A stretch of 64,000 nucleotides of DNA from the NCBI RefSeq assembly GCF_038592905.1, contig NZ_CP151943.1:406001-470000 (forward strand), read 5' to 3'. The notes under the pieces were generated by a model. It ran no database searches. It worked only from the letters and a program-made list of their open reading frames with translations, and was not told the DNA's origin. This document shows, in pieces, positions 25,575 through 34,219 of this stretch. Each line of letters opens with the position of its first letter. Positions within the stretch are counted from its first letter, which is position 1. Source of the stretch: Neobacillus sp. FSL H8-0543. Its GTDB lineage: Bacteria > Bacillota > Bacilli > Bacillales > Cytobacillaceae. The translations under genes were made by a program, and so were the position numbers.

Positions 25575-27419
25575 ATGAAACCGATGCTGCCAAGTCTAAC
25601 ATTTGATTTATCCTTACACCCAGATTGGCTGTACGAGGTTAAATATGATGGTTTTCGAGCAATTTTAGAATGGAGTTCAAACGGAATTGAAATAATTAGC
25701 AGAAATGGAAAACCACTATTACCCCAGTTTCCTGAGATCAAGGAATTTTTGGTGAACCATGAAGATCAATTCAAGTCATTCTTGCCAATTAAGCTCGACG
25801 GTGAACTTGTTTCTCTAGAGAATCCCTATAAATCCAATTTTTCAGCCGTTCAAGTCAGGGGACGTTTGAAGTCTGCTAAAAAAATCACCGAATCTATTAC
25901 TAAATCCCCTTGCCATTTAATGGTGTTCGATATCCTCATGCTCGCAGGTAAAAATCTGAGCTCTATTCCTTTTGATAAGCGGAAGAAGGAATTAACAACT
26001 TTTTTTCAAAAAGTTGGGCTTTCAACCACCGCTGATCCTTATAGTGACCAACTACTTCAGTTCGTTCAGCCATATAAGGATTTTCATTACTTATGGGAAA
26101 AGGTTGTTTTACATGACGGTGAAGGAATAATTGCCAAGCATAGGAACAGTATATGGGAGGAAGGAAAACGGACATTACAATGGTTGAAGTATAAGAATTT
26201 TAAATTTGTAAGCTGCTATATTACTTCATATGATAAAACGAATGGTTACTTTTATGTGGGTGTATATAAAGATAATCAGATTCATGGTATTGGACAAGTT
26301 CTATTTGGCTTTAAGCCGGATGAAAAGGCTGCTCTTCAACAGACCATCAAACAAAATATGCTTTCTGAAGATAACCAATTTATTTATGTACATCCTGCTA
26401 TTTGCCTTGAAGTGAAGTATTTAGAACTCTATGAAAATCAGTTACGAGAACCCCATTTTGACCGCTTTCGCTTTGATTTGGAGCCAAAAGCCTGTACATA
26501 TGAGGAATTCTTATTTAAACAAAAAAACCTACCTGCTGATTTGGAGATAACACACCCTGACAAACCACTTTGGAAGGATCACGATATCCAGAAGGCGGAT
26601 TATATTCTTTACTTGAGAGAAATAGCACCGTATATGCTGCCTTTCTTAGAAAGCCGGTTATTAACAGTGATTCGGTACCCGCATGGGATGTTTGGTGACC
26701 CTTTTTATCAAAAAAATTGTCCTGAATATGCTCCCGAATTTGTTAAGACACACCTTGAAGATGGAATTGATTATATTGTTTGTAACAACCTTAAAACACT
26801 GATCTGGCTGGGAAATCAATTAGCAATAGAATTTCATATTCCATTCCAAACAATTAATAGTAAGGGGCCAAGCGAAATTGTCTTTGATTTAGATCCACCT
26901 TCCAAGGAAGATTTCCATTTAGCCATTAAAGCTGCCATCATGATAAAAGAAGTCCTTGATCAATTAAACTTAATTGGTTTTATCAAAACCTCAGGGAATA
27001 AAGGCTTACAAATCTATCTGCCTTTACCAGAGGATGTTTTCTCATATGATGATACGCGTCTATTCACCAGCTTTATTGCCGATTACTTAATCTCAAAAGA
27101 TCCTGATTCTTTTACAATTGAACGGATGAAGAAAAAACGCGGAGGAAGACTTTACGTCGATTATGTACAGCATGGTGAAGGTAAAACCATCGTTGCACCT
27201 TATTCTATGCGTGGAAATGAACATGCTGGGGTGGCAACACCGCTTTTCTGGGAGGAAGTTCACATGAAGCTCGATCCTAAAACCTTTAATATGGGAAACG
27301 CATTAAAGCGTCTTCAGAAGCAAGGAGATCCATTTAAGAATTACATTCAAACTAAATCTATCCAGCCTTTTTCCCCTGTACTGGAAATATTGAAAAACGG
27401 GAAAAAAACAAAAGGATAA
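25575..27419 (+). CDS. ligD: ATP-dependent DNA ligase / polymerase LigD
   Basis: 614 residues, with the ligase domain first and the polymerase domain second, as in B. subtilis YkoU. The adenylated lysine is Lys23 in EVKYDGFR. The OB-fold part ends near residue 290. The primase-like polymerase carries DLDPP with metal-binding aspartates at 438 and 440. No phosphoesterase domain is present. It fills and seals double-strand breaks with Ku. GAAAGGA precedes the ATG. It ends in a terminator shared with dapF. Confidence 0.96.
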   Translation: MKPMLPSLTFDLSLHPDWLYEVKYDGFRAILEWSSNGIEIISRNGKPLLPQFPEIKEFLVNHEDQFKSFLPIKLDGELVSLENPYKSNFSAVQVRGRLKSAKKITESITKSPCHLMVFDILMLAGKNLSSIPFDKRKKELTTFFQKVGLSTTADPYSDQLLQFVQPYKDFHYLWEKVVLHDGEGIIAKHRNSIWEEGKRTLQWLKYKNFKFVSCYITSYDKTNGYFYVGVYKDNQIHGIGQVLFGFKPDEKAALQQTIKQNMLSEDNQFIYVHPAICLEVKYLELYENQLREPHFDRFRFDLEPKACTYEEFLFKQKNLPADLEITHPDKPLWKDHDIQKADYILYLREIAPYMLPFLESRLLTVIRYPHGMFGDPFYQKNCPEYAPEFVKTHLEDGIDYIVCNNLKTLIWLGNQLAIEFHIPFQTINSKGPSEIVFDLDPPSKEDFHLAIKAAIMIKEVLDQLNLIGFIKTSGNKGLQIYLPLPEDVFSYDDTRLFTSFIADYLISKDPDSFTIERMKKKRGGRLYVDYVQHGEGKTIVAPYSMRGNEHAGVATPLFWEEVHMKLDPKTFNMGNALKRLQKQGDPFKNYIQTKSIQPFSPVLEILKNGKKTKG

Positions 27420-27438
27420 GGGATTCCTTATCCTTTTT
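27411..27438. terminator. bidirectional terminator overlapping the ends of ligD and dapF
   Basis: Eleven-base-pair stem AAAGGATAAGG / CCTTATCCTTT with a GATT loop; it contains the stop codon of ligD and that of dapF. Confidence 0.85.
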
Positions 27439-28402
27439 GAAGGAAAGACTGTACTTCTGTTTGAAGCTTTTGATAGGCCATCTGTTCCGAAAAATCACCT
27501 TTATTAGTTACAGCAAACGAATTTTTTTCTAAGTCTACTTCAACGGTTGCTTGATATAGATACGTTGCATTCCCAATCAAATCGATAGAATAATCTCCTT
27601 CCGACCGATGAACAACACACTGAACCTTTCCGCCATTGTTATAAACATTAATCGGCTGATCGATTTCATTTAAATTCTGCAGGCATGTGATAAGGGATGA
27701 GGCTGACATCGCTGTTCCGCAAGCATTTGTAAAACCAACACCCCGTTCAAAGGTGTTTACATAAATGTTACCTGGATTTATAGATTTGACAAAGCTAACA
27801 TTGACCCCATCAGGAAACAGTTCATTGGGTTCATTTACCCGCTCACTAATCTGTCTTTGAAGCTCTGATTGCAATTGGTCTGTATCAACAATGGCGATTA
27901 AATGCGGATTAGGCACCGCAAGAGCTGAAAATGATAACTCTGATGATAATTCTGGTATCTTTTCATTAACCAATGTTGGTTGATTTAGTTTAAGCGGAAG
28001 GTCTGTTAATTTAAATGAAACTGGAGAAATCTCTACCTGATAGGTGGGCACATTAGGGTATAAATCTGCTTGTTTACTTACCCGCAAATTTGCTTTCATC
28101 GTTTCAATTACACCTTCCTGCCTCTGAAGCTTTTCACAAATATATCGAGCCACAAGCCGCAGTCCATTTCCACACATGGAGGCCTCAGAACCATCTGCAT
28201 TAAAAACCCGCATTTTTCCATCGGCATGATTACTATTCATAATAAATAAAATTCCATCGGCCCCAAGGTCTGAATGACGATTACATAATAAACGAGCAAG
28301 CACTGCTCGATCATTTTCAGAAAATGTATAGGGGTTAGCTTTTTCATCGATTAGTAGAAAATCATTTCCTGAGCCATGACCTTTAATTAAATCAATTTGC
28401 AC
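27428..28402 (-). CDS. dapF: diaminopimelate epimerase
   Basis: 324 residues from the GTG at 28402, eight bases after GGAGG; this gives the canonical start MQIDLIKGHGSGNDF. The two catalytic cysteines are in SMCGNG (about Cys77) and TNACGTA (about Cys228). It converts LL- to meso-diaminopimelate for lysine and peptidoglycan. It is longer than the B. subtilis enzyme (about 284 residues) because of insertions in the middle and at the C-terminus. It stands alone, without other lysine genes. Confidence 0.94.
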   Translation of the reverse strand: MQIDLIKGHGSGNDFLLIDEKANPYTFSENDRAVLARLLCNRHSDLGADGILFIMNSNHADGKMRVFNADGSEASMCGNGLRLVARYICEKLQRQEGVIETMKANLRVSKQADLYPNVPTYQVEISPVSFKLTDLPLKLNQPTLVNEKIPELSSELSFSALAVPNPHLIAIVDTDQLQSELQRQISERVNEPNELFPDGVNVSFVKSINPGNIYVNTFERGVGFTNACGTAMSASSLITCLQNLNEIDQPINVYNNGGKVQCVVHRSEGDYSIDLIGNATYLYQATVEVDLEKNSFAVTNKGDFSEQMAYQKLQTEVQSFLQKG

Positions 28403-28478
28403 GATTAAAACCTCCAAAAACGAAATTGAGAAATTTACATCCTATTCTATCAAACAATTGATTCAATTGGTACTTTTC

Positions 28479-29264
28479 TTATCTTTCACTAAAATATTCA
28501 TTAATTAAAAAAGACATCCTCAACAGTTTGTCCTTATTATTTAGATTTTCAGCGAAAGAAAGTACAGGAGTATTTGGTTCTGGGAAGAGATCTCTCCACT
28601 CAACTGGCATCCAGCCACGGCGTAAACTTCCTTCCTGCTGGCTAAACTTGTTCAAGACTTGTTCATCCATAAAGTATGACGAACCTTCTACAACGCCGAT
28701 AAATTCACCAGTTTCACTTAACAACGACTTCTTACTTTTCAGCAAAGCACACTTTTCTTTTTCAAAACAACCCAAATATTCATTATTTTGATTATAGACT
28801 TCAATCCTAGTCGATTTTTTCCCGATCATCTTATAAAAGGCAATAGCTTGGTTATCTCTCGAATATAGGGTATAAATCGTAGGTTTTCTAAGAGGACTCA
28901 CTCCTTCTTCCCGGCATTTCCTTATCTCCCCTGCTAGATGACCCGTGGGAAAATAAAGGTATACCTTGGAGGAAAGTGTGTTCATAAAAACGACTAGCAA
29001 ATGGCGGGAATCAAATAGGGATTGATAGTAGCTTTCTGCTGCCGGCATATGTCTACCAATCGAAATCGATTGCCTCTTCCTAAAAAGATAGAATTGATAA
29101 CTAATAATACTGTAAATGAAAAATGGTAAAGTTAAAATCATGATTTGCTTGCTTTGAAGGAATGAAAGATTACCCATGACAATGATAATCGGGGGAACTA
29201 ACGCCATGATACTTGCATTTAAGTGGACATTAGCAGTATCTCTATAGAACTCATGTATTTTCAT
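28479..29264 (-). CDS. hypothetical membrane protein with two N-terminal helices
   Basis: 261 residues. Two adjacent membrane segments (about residues 18-35 and 40-58) are followed by a cytoplasmic domain. The middle carries a tubby/scramblase-like rhythm of short strands (RIEVYNQNNEYLGCFEKEK ... SETGEFIGVVEGSSYF), but I cannot assign a family with confidence. The C-terminus is helical (FAENLNNKDKLLRMSFLINEYF). AAGGAG precedes the ATG by eight bases. No operon partner. Confidence 0.65.
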   Translation of the reverse strand: MKIHEFYRDTANVHLNASIMALVPPIIIVMGNLSFLQSKQIMILTLPFFIYSIISYQFYLFRKRQSISIGRHMPAAESYYQSLFDSRHLLVVFMNTLSSKVYLYFPTGHLAGEIRKCREEGVSPLRKPTIYTLYSRDNQAIAFYKMIGKKSTRIEVYNQNNEYLGCFEKEKCALLKSKKSLLSETGEFIGVVEGSSYFMDEQVLNKFSQQEGSLRRGWMPVEWRDLFPEPNTPVLSFAENLNNKDKLLRMSFLINEYFSER

Positions 29265-29361
29265 CTGGAAAACTCCTTAATAATTCCTCTTACAATAGTC
29301 TATTAAACGCAAGAGTAAAAAATGATAGAAGTTTTTCATCAAAATCCAAGCCCATGCTACT

Positions 29362-29397
29362 AAAAAAAATGAAAGAGACCAATTACTAGCCTCTTTC
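29362..29397 (-). terminator. terminator of the yxlEFG-like operon
   Basis: Minus strand GAAAGAG / CTCTTTC with a 13-nt loop and a run of eight T. Confidence 0.75.
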
Positions 29398-29412
29398 AAT
29401 CATAACTTTGAA

Positions 29413-30195
29413 TTATGTTGTCGCAAGCTCTTTTTTCTTAAAAATTATCACACTTAGCCAAAGCAGGGTCATTATGATTGCAGCAGCAAGTAAGCTTGCT
29501 GGGAGAGTATGTTCAGGCAATTCCCCTGTCACAAGCCCTACGCTTGCATAGCTAGTTAGCTGTGCAGGACTCCATTCCAACAAATGGGATAAAGTACCGC
29601 TTACAATACTTAGAATAAGAACAAGTGCCAAGGAACTAAACCCTGCCATACCAGGAGTAATTAGTGAGCTGCTAAAAAATACGGTAATCGTGAGAATGAC
29701 AGTGAGCCAGAGTCCATATAGCAGATAAGATAGAAAAAACTCCCCAATTGGAACCCACTCAAATAGTTGTCCAGTATAATACCAGGTTGCAAAATATCCA
29801 ATAAAAAACGACAGCCATACTAAAAGAAGACTTCCAGCCCATTTGGCGGTAACATAAGATAGATAGGATACTGGTTTAACAAGAATCATTGCCGCTACTC
29901 CACTTTTTCTTTCACCGGCAATTAGTCCCATCGTACTTAGGACAATGATTAACACGCCAATGGTTGAGTATTGACCAAGGCCAGCAGCTAACACTTCTTG
30001 CGCCGATGGGATTGGGATTTCAATTTTTGTTCCATCAGGCAGCCCGCCAAGTGAATCTAGTATTTGCGGCAAATAGTAACTTGTTAATGGTTCTGTAACG
30101 CCCAATAAAATAAAGGTGATAGGAACCCAAATCCATTTATAATTTCTCCACATCTCGAGGATTTCCTTTTGAACTAACGTCAGCCACTGGCTCAT
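29413..30195 (-). CDS. yxlG: ABC transporter permease, YxlG-like
   Basis: 260 residues, six membrane segments of the ABC-2 type. The N-terminus (LTLVQKEILEMWRNYKWIW) and GERKSGVAAMILVKPVSYLSYVTAKW match YxlG. It overlaps the ATPase gene by four bases (ATGA). With YxlF it should form an exporter whose substrate is unknown; in B. subtilis these genes lie in the sigY operon. Confidence 0.85.
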   Translation of the reverse strand: MSQWLTLVQKEILEMWRNYKWIWVPITFILLGVTEPLTSYYLPQILDSLGGLPDGTKIEIPIPSAQEVLAAGLGQYSTIGVLIIVLSTMGLIAGERKSGVAAMILVKPVSYLSYVTAKWAGSLLLVWLSFFIGYFATWYYTGQLFEWVPIGEFFLSYLLYGLWLTVILTITVFFSSSLITPGMAGFSSLALVLILSIVSGTLSHLLEWSPAQLTSYASVGLVTGELPEHTLPASLLAAAIIMTLLWLSVIIFKKKELATT

Positions 30196-31100
30196 TTGCC
30201 CACCACCTTCATAAACACATCTTCAAGCTTCATACTGCTAATTTCGAATTTTTCAAGCGGCCAATTTTTTTCAATCACTTCTTTTAAAAACTCCTTCCTG
30301 GCACGTTCAACATCCTTTACAAAGATGCTAATTTTATTCCCTTCCTGCTGGACGGACAACGTTAAAGTGTGAGTAGAAAAAGCCTTTATGTATTCAGCTG
30401 GATTCCCCCGAAAAAATAAATCGATTTTTTCTTGTTGATACCGTTCACGCAATTCTCCCATCGTTCCTGATTCAACAATTTCCCCATTATGCAGGAATAA
30501 GATTTCATCACAAACTTCCTCAGCATCATTCAGGATATGTGTCGAAAAAAGAATCGTTGTTTCTTTTTTCAATCCTTCGAGAAGTTCCAAGACCTCTCTT
30601 CTGCCAATTGGATCCAAAGCGGAAACAGGTTCATCGAGCATCACAAGCTGGGGACGATGGATTAATGCTTGAGCAATACCTAGCCGCTGCTTCATACCAC
30701 CTGAATATTTACCTATCCTTCTAGCCTTTGCTTCTGCAATCCCTACAAGCTGCAGGAGCTCTACCGACCTTGAGCTTGCTTCTTTTTTCGATAAACCAGC
30801 CAGTCTCCCAACATATACTAAAAATTCAAATCCTGACATCCAATCATAAAAGACAGGAAACTGGGGAAGATATCCAATTAAATGTCGAATATCCCCGCTT
30901 TTTTTTACACCTGCAAATGTAATGGATCCATCGGTTGGTTTCATTAACCCTGAAAGCATCCGTAGCGTTGTCGTTTTGCCTGCTCCATTTGGGCCCAAAA
31001 GAGCTGTACATTTTCCCTTCTCTAATTCAAAATCAAGCCCCTTAATCACTTCTGTCTCTTTAAAACTCTTTTTTAATCCACTTATTTTAATAAGTGTCAT
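30192..31100 (-). CDS. yxlF: ABC transporter ATP-binding protein, YxlF-like
   Basis: 302 residues. Walker A is GPNGAGKTT (about residues 36-44), the signature is YSGGMKQR, Walker B is LVMLDEP, and the H-loop is STH. The C-terminal 80 residues form the extra domain seen in ABC-2 exporters of this type. It starts with a one-base overlap with the yxlE stop (TAATG) and overlaps yxlG, so the three are co-translated. Confidence 0.9.
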   Translation of the reverse strand: MTLIKISGLKKSFKETEVIKGLDFELEKGKCTALLGPNGAGKTTTLRMLSGLMKPTDGSITFAGVKKSGDIRHLIGYLPQFPVFYDWMSGFEFLVYVGRLAGLSKKEASSRSVELLQLVGIAEAKARRIGKYSGGMKQRLGIAQALIHRPQLVMLDEPVSALDPIGRREVLELLEGLKKETTILFSTHILNDAEEVCDEILFLHNGEIVESGTMGELRERYQQEKIDLFFRGNPAEYIKAFSTHTLTLSVQQEGNKISIFVKDVERARKEFLKEVIEKNWPLEKFEISSMKLEDVFMKVVGK

Positions 31101-31300
31101 TAGTTATTTCTCCTTCCAATTACGAAGTATAGAATCGGACCGATAATATTTACGAATAAAATAATAAACACCCAAAGTATTTTTGGACCATTCGTCCTCT
31201 CGGTGCGCGTTAAATCTACAAGCGCCACAATTAATAAAATAAGTTGGATGATAAGAAGAGGCGCGACAAGTCCCCAAGGTATACTTGCTAGAAAATCCAT
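31100..31300 (-). CDS. yxlE: YxlE-like membrane protein (PLDc_N domain)
   Basis: 66 residues, two membrane helices (about 9-29 and 42-60) separated by a short basic turn with DLTRTERTNGPK. This is the phospholipase D N-terminal type domain. In B. subtilis YxlE, with YxlD, negatively controls the ECF factor SigY. No sigY-, yxlC- or yxlD-like gene is present here. The ATG follows a GGGGGG run. Confidence 0.8.
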   Translation of the reverse strand: MDFLASIPWGLVAPLLIIQLILLIVALVDLTRTERTNGPKILWVFIILFVNIIGPILYFVIGRRNN

Positions 31301-31355
31301 AATATCCCCCCTAGTTTTTTTACAATTATATGACGTTTATCCAGTAAAAACGTTC

Positions 31356-31385
31356 AAAGCCCAGCAAAAATTTTTGCTGGGCTTT
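31356..31385. terminator. terminator of the DUF4870 gene
   Basis: A perfect 30-base palindrome: AAAGCCCAGCAAAAA and its complement, capped by A/T runs that serve either strand. Confidence 0.85.
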
Positions 31386-31397
31386 GAATAATATTAA

Positions 31398-31721
31398 TTA
31401 TTTAATTACCCTAAAGATTAATGGAAATCTATATTCATTTCCTTCATAGGCTTTAACCGCTGCAATAATTGTAAATACAAACAGCATAATTCCCAATGCC
31501 CATAACAAAAATATACCAATTAACAGCAGTACTAATATCCCACTAACGATTCCATAAACGGTGTAGGAAATAAAGAAGTTAAAATATTCTTTTCCATGAT
31601 AATCGATAAATGCTGACTCATCCTTTTTAATTAACCAAATAACCAGAGGTCCAATAATTGGTGCAAAAAAACTAATTACATAAAGAACAGCAGCCAATGT
31701 TCTTTCTTCATTTTTTACCAT
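31398..31721 (-). CDS. DUF4870 (Tic20-like) membrane protein
   Basis: 107 residues with three membrane segments (about 9-30, 47-75 and 78-92). The signature PLVIWLIKKDESAFIDYHGKEYFNFFISYTVYG, in particular the hydrophilic WLIKK-x5-DYHGK loop, identifies the DUF4870 family. Function unknown; some members have been linked to membrane stress. Monocistronic with its own terminator, upstream of the yxlEFG genes on the same strand. Confidence 0.85.
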   Translation of the reverse strand: MVKNEERTLAAVLYVISFFAPIIGPLVIWLIKKDESAFIDYHGKEYFNFFISYTVYGIVSGILVLLLIGIFLLWALGIMLFVFTIIAAVKAYEGNEYRFPLIFRVIK

Positions 31722-31881
31722 TTTCTATTCCCCCACGGAATTTATTTGTTTTTTGTTCCTTCCTTAATATTTACGCAATATCTAAAAAAAGGTTTCATCC
31801 TTACATAAAAAATTCCTTTCGAAGAACCCCTCCTAGGTAAAATGGATAAAATATTATTATTAAGTGAAGAAAGGTATTATT

Positions 31882-33009
31882 ATGACAAAAATACTTCTAA
31901 AGAATGCTATCGTCTATCCGATTACCGCAAAACCCATTAAAAAGGGAGATGTCTTGATTGAAGATGGAAAGATAAAAAAGGTTGGTTACAATCTCTCAAT
32001 GGCAGCAGGGGTTAAGATTATCGATTGCACCAATCATTATCTTTTGCCAGGATTTATCGATGTCCATACACATTTAGGTCTTTATGATGAAGGAACCGGT
32101 TGGGCTGGGAATGACGCCAATGAAACAACAGAGGCATTAACCCCTCATATCCGAGCAATTGATGGTGTCTACCCATTGGATCCAGCATTTAATGATGCAG
32201 TTAAATGTGGCATTACAACTGCACATGTGATGCCCGGAAGTGCAAATGTGATTGGTGGGACCACTTCAGTTATTAAGACCATCGGCAAAAACGTAAAAAA
32301 AATGATTATTCAGGAAATTGCCGGTTTAAAAATAGCTTTGGGAGAAAACCCTAAAAGAATTCACAGTAATGGAAATAACGATTCCATTACAAGAATGGGA
32401 ATAATGGGGATGCTTCGCGAAACCTTCTACCAAGCGATTCATACCGATAATCCCGAGAATTTAAGAATGGCACCGCTTGTAATGGCTCTGAAACGAGAAA
32501 TTCCCGTACGAATCCACGCTCATCGTGCCGATGATATCATAACTGCCTTACGCTTTGCCGAGGAATTTAACCTTGATTTAAGAATTGAGCATTGTACGGA
32601 AGGCCATTTAATTGCTAATGAGTTAGCTGGTATAAATTTAATGGTTTCTGTTGGTCCAACATTAACAAGAAGGTCAAAAATCGAGTTGAAAAATAAAACT
32701 TGGAATACCTACCAGGCACTTACCTCACATGGTGTCGAAGTATCGATTACAACGGACCATCCCTATACACCAATCCAGTATTTAAACGTATGTGCAGGTA
32801 TAGCTGTTCGCGAAGGACTTTCGGAACAAAAAGCGCTTGAGGGAATCACTATTCTTCCAGCGAAAAACCTAAAATTGGAGGATAGACTCGGCAGTATTGA
32901 AGAAGGAAAAGAGGCAGATTTAGTTCTGTGGAATCACCATCCCTTTCATTATTTAGCAAAGCCGAAGTGGACGATGATTGGCGGGGAAATAGTCTATTTA
33001 AAAGCGTAG
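31882..33009 (+). CDS. metal-dependent amidohydrolase (imidazolonepropionase-like)
   Basis: 375 residues from the ATG at 31882, seven bases after AAAGG; six extra codons to a GTG at 31864 overlap that ribosome site. Metal ligands are seen as HTH in FIDVHTHLG, His in RIHAHRAD, His in RIEHCTEG and Asp in TTDHPYTP, the amidohydrolase superfamily order. It ends with the usual DRLGSIEEGKEADLVLW composite-domain strand. The cyclic amide or peptide substrate is not clear. Monocistronic. Confidence 0.85.
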   Translation: MTKILLKNAIVYPITAKPIKKGDVLIEDGKIKKVGYNLSMAAGVKIIDCTNHYLLPGFIDVHTHLGLYDEGTGWAGNDANETTEALTPHIRAIDGVYPLDPAFNDAVKCGITTAHVMPGSANVIGGTTSVIKTIGKNVKKMIIQEIAGLKIALGENPKRIHSNGNNDSITRMGIMGMLRETFYQAIHTDNPENLRMAPLVMALKREIPVRIHAHRADDIITALRFAEEFNLDLRIEHCTEGHLIANELAGINLMVSVGPTLTRRSKIELKNKTWNTYQALTSHGVEVSITTDHPYTPIQYLNVCAGIAVREGLSEQKALEGITILPAKNLKLEDRLGSIEEGKEADLVLWNHHPFHYLAKPKWTMIGGEIVYLKA

Positions 33010-33177
33010 GAAAATGTAGAAATTTGGCAGAAAATTTTCAACAAAATTCTATAAAAAAACTATTTATTTTTTTGTTATTTTCTTGTATGATACTCTAAGT
33101 GAAACCGAATAAGGCCTTAAAATCTGGAGGTTTACAACTAAATTATTTAACACAAAAAATGAAATAGGGAAGGCAAA

Positions 33178-33268
33178 TGGTGCGCCACCAGTTTTACTGG
33201 TTCTAGTGGGTTCGATTCCCACCCCGGAATTTTTTAGTAACTTTATATAAAAAATTTCGAGGGTGGGC
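33178..33268 (+). ncRNA. structured non-coding region with tRNA T-arm-like hairpin
   Basis: The 304-base gap 33010-33313 holds consecutive hairpins: GGTG-CGC-CACC (33179-33189), ACCAG/CTGGT (33187-33201) and a perfect T-arm look-alike GTGGG-TTCGATT-CCCAC (33206-33222). The CCCAC strand can instead pair with GGGTGGG at 33261-33267 within a long imperfect hairpin (33218-33235 with 33249-33267), so two exclusive folds are possible. No complete tRNA cloverleaf can be drawn. It lies 46 bases upstream of the GNAT start and could be a leader RNA or a relic of a tRNA 3' end. Confidence 0.4.
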
Positions 33269-33313
33269 CGCTTCTTTAAACATGGAATCGGAGTGCCCTA
33301 TGGAGGGAAAATC

Positions 33314-33874
33314 ATGCTTAAAAAACGTGATCTTCATGACAGCCACATTTTATACGAACTAATGCAGCATCCAGATGTCTTCCCTTTCGTTCGTCAAAAA
33401 TGCACTTCATATGAAGAATTCTTATTTATGACAAAACAAACATTGGAATCAGAAGAGCGCGGTGAATTAATTTCACGGACGATTCTTGACGAGTGGGGTG
33501 TTCCCATCGGGACGATTAATTTGTTTGATATTGAAGATAATGCTGGGTTTCTAGGAACCTGGCTTGGAAAACCGTATCATGGAAAGGGCTATAATTCCCC
33601 TGCAAAGGATGCCTTTTTTCAAGAGCTGTTTTACACAATGGAAATTGAAACGATCTTTATGCGTATCCGTAAAGTTAATATCCGCTCACTAAAAGCGGCT
33701 GAAAAACTTCCATACGCAGTTAAAGCAAACGAAACAAGAAAAACCATTTATGAGCAATTAAATGCAAATGGTGACATTTATGACTTATATGAAATTCCAA
33801 AAGACCTATACACCTTACACATAATGCGAAATGGTTCCCAGCAGAACGAAGCCTCGCATTTATTGGAAGCATAA
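33314..33874 (+). CDS. GNAT N-acetyltransferase
   Basis: 186 residues from the ATG at 33314, six bases after GGAGGG; the frame is open further upstream to 33263 but without a ribosome site. The acetyl-CoA-binding segment is WLGKPYHGKGYNSPAKDA, a variant of the RimL QxxGxG/A loop, followed by FMRIRKVNIRSLKAAEKL where the motif B asparagine sits. Acyl acceptor unknown. It may be controlled by the structured region upstream. Confidence 0.8.
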   Translation: MLKKRDLHDSHILYELMQHPDVFPFVRQKCTSYEEFLFMTKQTLESEERGELISRTILDEWGVPIGTINLFDIEDNAGFLGTWLGKPYHGKGYNSPAKDAFFQELFYTMEIETIFMRIRKVNIRSLKAAEKLPYAVKANETRKTIYEQLNANGDIYDLYEIPKDLYTLHIMRNGSQQNEASHLLEA

Positions 33875-33908
33875 AAAAAGCAATCGGAGATGTGTCCGAT
33901 TGCTTTTT
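33873..33908. terminator. bidirectional terminator
   Basis: GCAATCGGA / TCCGATTGC with a 6-nt loop, an A run before and a T run after; serves the GNAT gene and the converging small gene. Confidence 0.9.
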
Positions 33909-33917
33909 CATAATATG

Positions 33918-34076
33918 TTAATCAGTTACATCCTGTTCCATTGCTGTATTAATTTCACTAATCCCCATTTGGAGCAAAAATTCACTTAGTTCCTCATTCG
34001 TTAACGTTTCAAAACGCCCATCATGAAAAATCACTTGAGTTTGATTAGGATTAATGCGATTCATATTAAAACCCAT
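33918..34076 (-). CDS. hypothetical small protein (52 aa)
   Basis: 52 residues from the ATG at 34076, eight bases after AAAGGAG; the frame continues upstream without a ribosome site. Sequence: a polar N-terminus (GFNMNRINPNQTQVIFHDGRFE), then a predicted helix (TNEELSEFLLQMG) and an acidic tail. No membrane segment or cysteine. I do not recognise a family, but start context and a terminator support it as a gene. Confidence 0.6.
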   Translation of the reverse strand: MGFNMNRINPNQTQVIFHDGRFETLTNEELSEFLLQMGISEINTAMEQDVTD

Positions 34077-34154
34077 ATTCCTTGCTCCTTTCATAGATAT
34101 TTTTACTATTATCCACAAAAGAAACAATTTTCATTCAATGAAATCAAATTGTTC

Positions 34155-34182
34155 AAAAAATTATAAAAGGTGTTATCACCTT
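34155..34182 (-). terminator. terminator of the SDR gene
   Basis: Minus strand AAGGTG / CACCTT with an ATAA loop, then TTATAATTTTTT. Confidence 0.6.
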
Positions 34183-34219
34183 CTATTTGATTATTTTTTC
34201 AATACCTTTATAATCCTTA

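Noticed and set aside
33178..33240. Full tRNA gene suggested by the T-arm sequence
   Set aside because: No D-arm, seven-base anticodon loop or complementary acceptor strand can be placed; kept only as a structured region.
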